Origin: Firmicutes bacterium UBA6811
Lineage (GTDB): Bacteria; Bacillota; SHA-98; UBA4971
Reading direction: 5' to 3'
DNA: 9,105 nucleotides
NCBI GenBank assembly: GCA_002452295.1
Contig: DKEX01000026.1
Location: 30,371 to 39,475, forward strand
The notes under the pieces are model-generated. The model was not told the origin of the DNA and made no database searches. It worked only from the letters and a program-made list of their open reading frames with translations. Of the stretch, positions 5,615-9,105 are shown piece by piece. The first letter of the stretch is position 1, and each line of letters starts with the position of its first letter. A program made the position numbers and the translations under genes.

Positions 5615-6388
5615 TCAGGTTTTCCTGAAGCGCAGGTCGAATCCTGTCAGCTCCGCATACTCCCTGCGAAGTTCCTCGGATGTCGGTTCATCGACCTTGA
5701 TAGGACCCCGGGCTTCGACATAACCATCGTGAGCCCCGACTTTCATGCCATCGATGCCGCGACGACGCAGGAGATCCTTCGCCACCTCGACCAGCTCATC
5801 CACCCTGGGGCTCGGAAGCACCTCCAGGCGCCACCCTGTCGCCCGCTCGAGATCGCGGAAGACGTCCTCGTACCTTGCGCCCACACGGGGGCTGATGAAC
5901 GAAAGGCCCATCCTCCGTTCAGCCGCATAGATGCTCACTTTGGGCTTGTGGGGCAGTCCCTTGAAGGCGTCCTCGACGTGCGCCTGGCTGCGTTCTGCTC
6001 GAGCAGCTCGAGCTGCGGCCCGTCCGCTGCGGTGAGACTCGAAGGCTCAGGTTTCGGATGCGGCGGCCTGTCCCCTGTGAAGAGCAGCTCAATGCCGGTC
6101 TCCTCCTCGAACCTGGCGGCGTACTGCCGGAGACCATCGGCTGGCGCCGCGCGCCGGGGCAGCCTCACGGTCATCGCGTCCGTCCCAAAAGACGGGTCCT
6201 TCGGGAGGTCTATCCCGAACTCCTGCATGAACTCGGACTTGACCTTTGCCTTCAAGAACTGTGTGTTTGTGCTCTGCATGCCCACGGTCTCCTGGTCGAA
6301 CGAGGATGTTCCTCCCGCCGATCCGGGTGGTGACAAGCACGCAGGAGGCGCCGACCTCGCTGGCTCCCCCCAGAAACCTTACCTTCAC
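5615..6388 (-). pseudogene. remnant of a metallo-beta-lactamase-fold (RNase J/beta-CASP-like) gene with repeated C-terminal modules
   Basis: The start looks intact: a GTG at 6388 behind AGGAAAGGGGAG, then KVRFLGGASEVGASCVLV and GGRNILV, the first beta strands of MBL-fold nucleases related to COG1236/RNase J. Within about 35 codons the match stops and the frame changes near 6290-6315; the HxHxDH metal site and the whole catalytic core (normally about 400 residues) are absent. What follows in the next frame is a C-terminal region (QEFGIDLPKD and on), then another frame change near 5985-6000 (LLEQNA to SQAHVEDAF), running to the TGA at 5617-5615. This region carries three related segments: FEEETGIELLF, LERATGWRLEV and YAELTGFDLRF. 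So a large internal deletion plus two frameshifts best explain it. It follows livF by about 100 bases and is convergent with tRNA-Pro, 10 bases apart. The family call rests on the short N-terminus and general resemblance. Confidence 0.6.
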
Positions 6389-6422
6389 GATAGGCTCCCC
6401 TTTCCTCGTAACACAGGCTGCC

Positions 6423-6464
6423 CTCCCGAGCGATTCGGCATCCGGCATTTGGCACCCTCGGGAG
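6423..6464. repeat. inverted repeat enclosing three tandem heptamers, after livF
   Basis: CTCCCGAG (6423-6430) and CTCGGGAG (6457-6464) form an 8 bp stem. The loop holds three tandem 7-base units of the form TYYGGCA (about 6434-6454: TTCGGCA, TCCGGCA, TTTGGCA). It begins 26 bases after the livF stop. With no T-run it may be an mRNA 3' end element of the liv operon. Confidence 0.4.
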
Positions 6465-6489
6465 CGCGATTTACGCATCTCTTCCCTCC

Positions 6490-7194
6490 CTATGCCCCCA
6501 GGTAGGCCTTTCGCACGTCCGCGTTGGCCGCAAGCTCGTCCGCGGTGCCGGAGAGAACGATCCGTCCGGTCTCAAGCACATAGCCCCTGGCCATGGTGGC
6601 CAGGGCCTTTCGCGCGTTCTGCTCCACGAGAAGGACGCTCACGCCGCGCTCGATGAGGCCTCTCAGCACCTGAAAGGCCTTGTCCACGAAGATCGGCATG
6701 AGCCCGGTGGACACCTCGTCCACAAGGAGAAGCCTGGGCCTCGCCATCAGCGCCCTGCCTATGGCGAGCATCTGCTGCTCTCCTCCGCTCAGGGTCTTGC
6801 CCACCTGGTGCCTGCGCTCGCGCAATATGGGGAAGAGGCCGTACACCTCCTCCATGGAGGCTCGCACGGCGGATCTGTCCTGCTGTGAGTACGCCCCGAT
6901 GAGGAGGTTCTGCTCGACCGACAGGTCAGGGAAGACGCGCCTTCCCTCAGGCACCATCACCATGCCGAGCTTCGCTCTTTCCCACGGGGACATGTGCCCT
7001 ATGTCTTTCCCGAGAAAGGCGATGCGCCCGTCGAAGTTCCGGTGAAGCCCCATCAGGGTGCGGAGGAGCGTGGTCTTGCCCGCCCCGTTGGCCCCGATTA
7101 TGGCGACGCTGTCTCCTTCTTCCACCTCGAAGGATGCGCCGTGTATGACCTCCATATCGCCATAGCGAACGGCAAGGCTCTCAACGGTGAGCAT
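6490..7194 (-). CDS. livF: LivF, ATPase of branched-chain amino acid ABC transporter
   Basis: This 234-residue cytoplasmic ATPase powers uptake by the LivH/LivM permeases. It shows Walker A GANGAGKTT (34-42), a Q-loop region ending MVPEGRRVFPDLSVEQNL (80-97) that is typical of LivF, the signature LSGGEQQ (135-141), and Walker B LLLVDEVSTGL (155-165) with the catalytic Glu160; the usual Pro after it is Val here. The switch His is replaced by Gln in LLVEQNA, which is normal for LivF. The ATG at 7194 lies 7 bases after AGGAGG; livG ends 2 bases upstream, so the two are translated from one mRNA. It is the last gene of the operon. Which amino acid or related compound is carried cannot be told. Confidence 0.95.
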   Translation of the reverse strand: MLTVESLAVRYGDMEVIHGASFEVEEGDSVAIIGANGAGKTTLLRTLMGLHRNFDGRIAFLGKDIGHMSPWERAKLGMVMVPEGRRVFPDLSVEQNLLIGAYSQQDRSAVRASMEEVYGLFPILRERRHQVGKTLSGGEQQMLAIGRALMARPRLLLVDEVSTGLMPIFVDKAFQVLRGLIERGVSVLLVEQNARKALATMARGYVLETGRIVLSGTADELAANADVRKAYLGA

Positions 7195-7196
7195 CT

Positions 7197-7985
7197 TCAC
7201 GCCTCCTTCCCCAGGTACGCCTCGATGACGCGGGGATTGGACGAGATCGCGGCGGATGGACCTTGAGCTATCTTGACGCCGAAATCCAGCACGGCGATCT
7301 CGTCGCACAGGCTCATCACCACTCCCATGTTGTGCTCGACTATCATCACTGTCACTCCGCCATCCCTCACACGCCGCACGAGCTCCACGAGGTCCTGGGA
7401 CTCGCCGAACGCGAGCCCTGCACAGGGCTCGTCGAGGAGCAGTAGAAGCGGGTCCAGGGCAAGGGCCCTCGCCACTTCCATGCGCCGCTGCAATGCGATG
7501 GGGAGCTTGCCCGCGAGGGTGCCGGCGGCGTGCTCGAGACCCACGAGCTCCAGGAGGTCCATGGCCTTGCCCCTGACGGCCTCACGGCCGTATGTGCCCA
7601 CGAGGCCTGAGAGCGTCCCGTACACGCGGTGGCCGCAGCCCACCAGCACGTTATCCAGCACCGTCATGCGCGGGAACGACCGCACGATCTGAAACGTGCG
7701 GGCGATCCCCAGCCTTGCAGTGCGCGCAGACCCGAGACGGGTGATGTCCCTGCCCTGAAAGAGAACCGAGCCGCCCGACGGGGGATAGACTCCGCAGACG
7801 ATGTTGAAGAGGGTGGTCTTCCCTGCGCCGTTGGGGCCCACCACGCCGAACACCTGCCCCTGCCTTACTGACAGGGTGACATCCTGCAGTGCGCGCACCC
7901 CGTGGAACTGCTTGCTGACGCTACGGACCTCGAGCAGGATCGCGCGGCATCCTCTGTCGAGGTCGATCTCCACGCCATGATCCAT
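7197..7985 (-). CDS. livG: LivG, ATPase of branched-chain amino acid ABC transporter
   Basis: The product is 262 residues and pairs with LivF. It shows Walker A GPNGAGKTT (50-58), the LivG block GIARTFQIVRSFPRMTVLDNV (93-113), Walker B LLLLLDEPCAGL (180-191) with Glu186, the switch His in IVEHNM, and the family end NPRVIEAYLG. The ABC signature is unusual: LPIALQRR (161-168), where relatives have LxYGQQRR or LPLGLQRR, so the key glycine is Ala164 (codon GCA). The ATG at 7985 follows AGAGGGGTGG by 8 bases and starts 1 base after livM ends. About 15 extra residues precede the usual LLEV start. An ATG-less longer form reaching back into livM is unlikely. Confidence 0.95.
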   Translation of the reverse strand: MDHGVEIDLDRGCRAILLEVRSVSKQFHGVRALQDVTLSVRQGQVFGVVGPNGAGKTTLFNIVCGVYPPSGGSVLFQGRDITRLGSARTARLGIARTFQIVRSFPRMTVLDNVLVGCGHRVYGTLSGLVGTYGREAVRGKAMDLLELVGLEHAAGTLAGKLPIALQRRMEVARALALDPLLLLLDEPCAGLAFGESQDLVELVRRVRDGGVTVMIVEHNMGVVMSLCDEIAVLDFGVKIAQGPSAAISSNPRVIEAYLGKEA

Positions 7986-7986
7986 G

Positions 7987-8898
7987 CTAGACACCACCCC
8001 TCTCGGCCCGGCCAGGTACCCTGCCAGATGCGAATAGCGAGCGTATCCGCTCCCAGACAACGCTTCCGTCGCCGATGAGCCCCTGCGGCTGGAAGCGCAT
8101 CATGAGGAGCAGCAAGGCGCCGTACATCAGGTTCCGGTACTCCACAAGCGGGCGGAACACCTCCGGCGCAAGCCCGAGGACGCATGACCCGAGGATCGCT
8201 CCGCGCAGCGTGCCGAGGCCGCCGAACACAGCCATGGATATGATGCTGATCGACATGGGGAACCCGAAATCCTGGGGGCTTATGAACGTCATGAAGTGGG
8301 CGTAGAGCGAGCCCGCCGCTCCCGCATAAGCCGTGCCTATCATGAAAGCGACTATCTTGAAGCGCGGGCTGTCAACGCCGAGAGACTCCGCGGCAGCTTC
8401 GTCCTGGCCGACCGCCCTCAAGGCGAGACCCAGCCACGACCTGACCAGGCGCCTGTCGAGCCAGACGCCCAGCGCCACGCATGCTGCGACGACCAAAAGG
8501 TACTCGGGCTTGGTTAGCGTGTGGCCGAAGAGCGAAGGGTACCTTATCCCGCCGATGCCCAGGGCGCCGCCAAAGAATGATGAGTACTTGAACACGGATA
8601 CCATCACGAAGTTAATTCCGATAGTAGTGATGGCAAGCGAGTCTTCCCGCAGCCTGGTGCTCACCGCGCCCAGCACGGCTCCCACCAGGGCGGTCGAGAT
8701 GATTGCGAGCGGCAGGGCTACCCAGAACGGAAAACCATACCGCACGGAGAGAATGGCCGAGGCGTAGGCGCCTACCCCGAAGAATGCGGCATGTCCGAGG
8801 GAGACCTGCCCCGTGTACCCGGTGATTGTGTTCAGCCCCATTGTGAGGATGATGTATATGCCTGTGGTAATCGCGACCGTGACCTGATAGAGTCCCAC
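7987..8898 (-). CDS. livM: LivM, permease of branched-chain amino acid ABC transporter
   Basis: This 303-residue inner membrane protein has about eight to nine hydrophobic helices and the LivM hallmarks GYTGQVSLGHAAFFGVGAYASAIL (about 28-51), a cytoplasmic coupling loop GLALRAVGQDEAAAESLGV (about 156-174), and AVFGGLGTLRGAILGS near 223-238. It forms the channel with LivH. The GTG at 8898 is set by GGAGGTGA 6 bases before it; the TGA of livH is part of that ribosome site, so the two genes are closely coupled. The basic C-terminal tail (SGRVPGRAERGGV) is ordinary. Confidence 0.96.
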   Translation of the reverse strand: MGLYQVTVAITTGIYIILTMGLNTITGYTGQVSLGHAAFFGVGAYASAILSVRYGFPFWVALPLAIISTALVGAVLGAVSTRLREDSLAITTIGINFVMVSVFKYSSFFGGALGIGGIRYPSLFGHTLTKPEYLLVVAACVALGVWLDRRLVRSWLGLALRAVGQDEAAAESLGVDSPRFKIVAFMIGTAYAGAAGSLYAHFMTFISPQDFGFPMSISIISMAVFGGLGTLRGAILGSCVLGLAPEVFRPLVEYRNLMYGALLLLMMRFQPQGLIGDGSVVWERIRSLFASGRVPGRAERGGV

Positions 8899-8904
8899 CG
8901 CGCC

Positions 8905-9105
8905 TCACCTCCGCCCGAAGAGCCCGTAGGGCCTGAAAAGCAGGACCAGGATCAGGGCCACGAACGCTATGGAATCGCGGGGCAGGAAAAGACCCACGGG
9001 CGACGTCACGAGAAACGCCTCGATGATGCCGAGGAGAAGCGATGCGACAACCGTCCCCCAGACGTTGCCGAGGCCGCCGAGGACGGCGATGGCCATGGCC
9101 TTGTA
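8905..9105 (-). CDS. livH: LivH, permease of branched-chain amino acid ABC transporter (C-terminal part, cut by the window edge)
   Basis: Only the last 66 residues are present. They read into the window as YKAMAIAVLGGLGNVWG, then a hydrophobic helix (VVASLLLGIIEAFL) and the family end FVALILVLLFRPYGLFGRR. This GGLGNVxG and LLFRPxGLFG pattern is typical of LivH, the partner of LivM. Its TGA (8907-8905) overlaps the ribosome site of livM. The frame is open to the window edge, so the start lies outside; livK, the binding protein, may be beyond it. Confidence 0.93.
   Translation of the reverse strand, partial: YKAMAIAVLGGLGNVWGTVVASLLLGIIEAFLVTSPVGLFLPRDSIAFVALILVLLFRPYGLFGRR

Noticed and set aside
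5529..5615. tRNA-Pro as an integration site of a mobile element
   Set aside because: No copy of the tRNA 3' end, no integrase and no phage or plasmid genes are seen nearby in the window.
1..9105. CRISPR array, insertion sequence or toxin-antitoxin pair
   Set aside because: No regularly spaced repeats, transposase-like frames, terminal inverted repeats or toxin/antitoxin-like small gene pairs of known type were seen.

Overview
The window looks like chromosomal DNA of a GC-rich Bacillota (Firmicutes), probably one of the deep clostridial, Symbiobacteriia-like or Limnochordia-like groups; this placement is inference. The main grounds are a lexA gene divergent from a small LysM membrane protein (the yneA-lexA arrangement of Firmicutes), an operator that matches the Firmicutes LexA box exactly, a TIGR04086/YrzE-type membrane protein, and strong AGGAGG-type Shine-Dalgarno sites before most starts. 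No phage, transposon or CRISPR array was seen.

Layout. About 110-1207 (+): a QueG-like double [4Fe-4S] reductase with a C-terminal HEAT repeat and an unclear start. 1208-1629: a stretch with no convincing gene. 1630-2004 (-) and 2265-2891 (+): a YneA-like division inhibitor and LexA, sharing a control region with two sigma-70-type promoters and three LexA-box-like sites. 2978-3346 and 3379-3711 (-): two small genes of unknown function behind an extended -10 promoter. 4026-4466 (-): a four-helix membrane protein. 4569-5384 (-): a family-4 (Fe-S) uracil-DNA glycosylase with a long low-complexity N-terminal arm. 5529-5605 (+): tRNA-Pro(CGG) with its own promoter and encoded CCA. 5615-6388 (-): the decayed remnant of a metallo-beta-lactamase-fold (RNase J/beta-CASP-like) gene. 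6490-9105 (-): a branched-chain amino acid ABC transporter operon livH(partial)-livM-livG-livF, with 1, 2 and 6 base gaps between genes.

How the parts fit. LexA should repress both itself and the YneA-like protein; after DNA damage, LexA self-cleavage (Ala96-Gly97, Ser131/Lys168) would release the division inhibitor. The uracil-DNA glycosylase is another DNA repair gene, but no LexA box is visible in front of it. The liv genes would form one uptake system: two permeases and two ATPases, with the binding protein presumably outside the window.

Most of the window is ordinary housekeeping DNA and I see no clear new multi-gene system. The best second looks are the three-site SOS control region, the MBL-fold gene remnant with its repeated C-terminal module, the altered ABC signature in LivG, the start-site and active-site puzzle of the QueG-like gene, and the two orphan genes.
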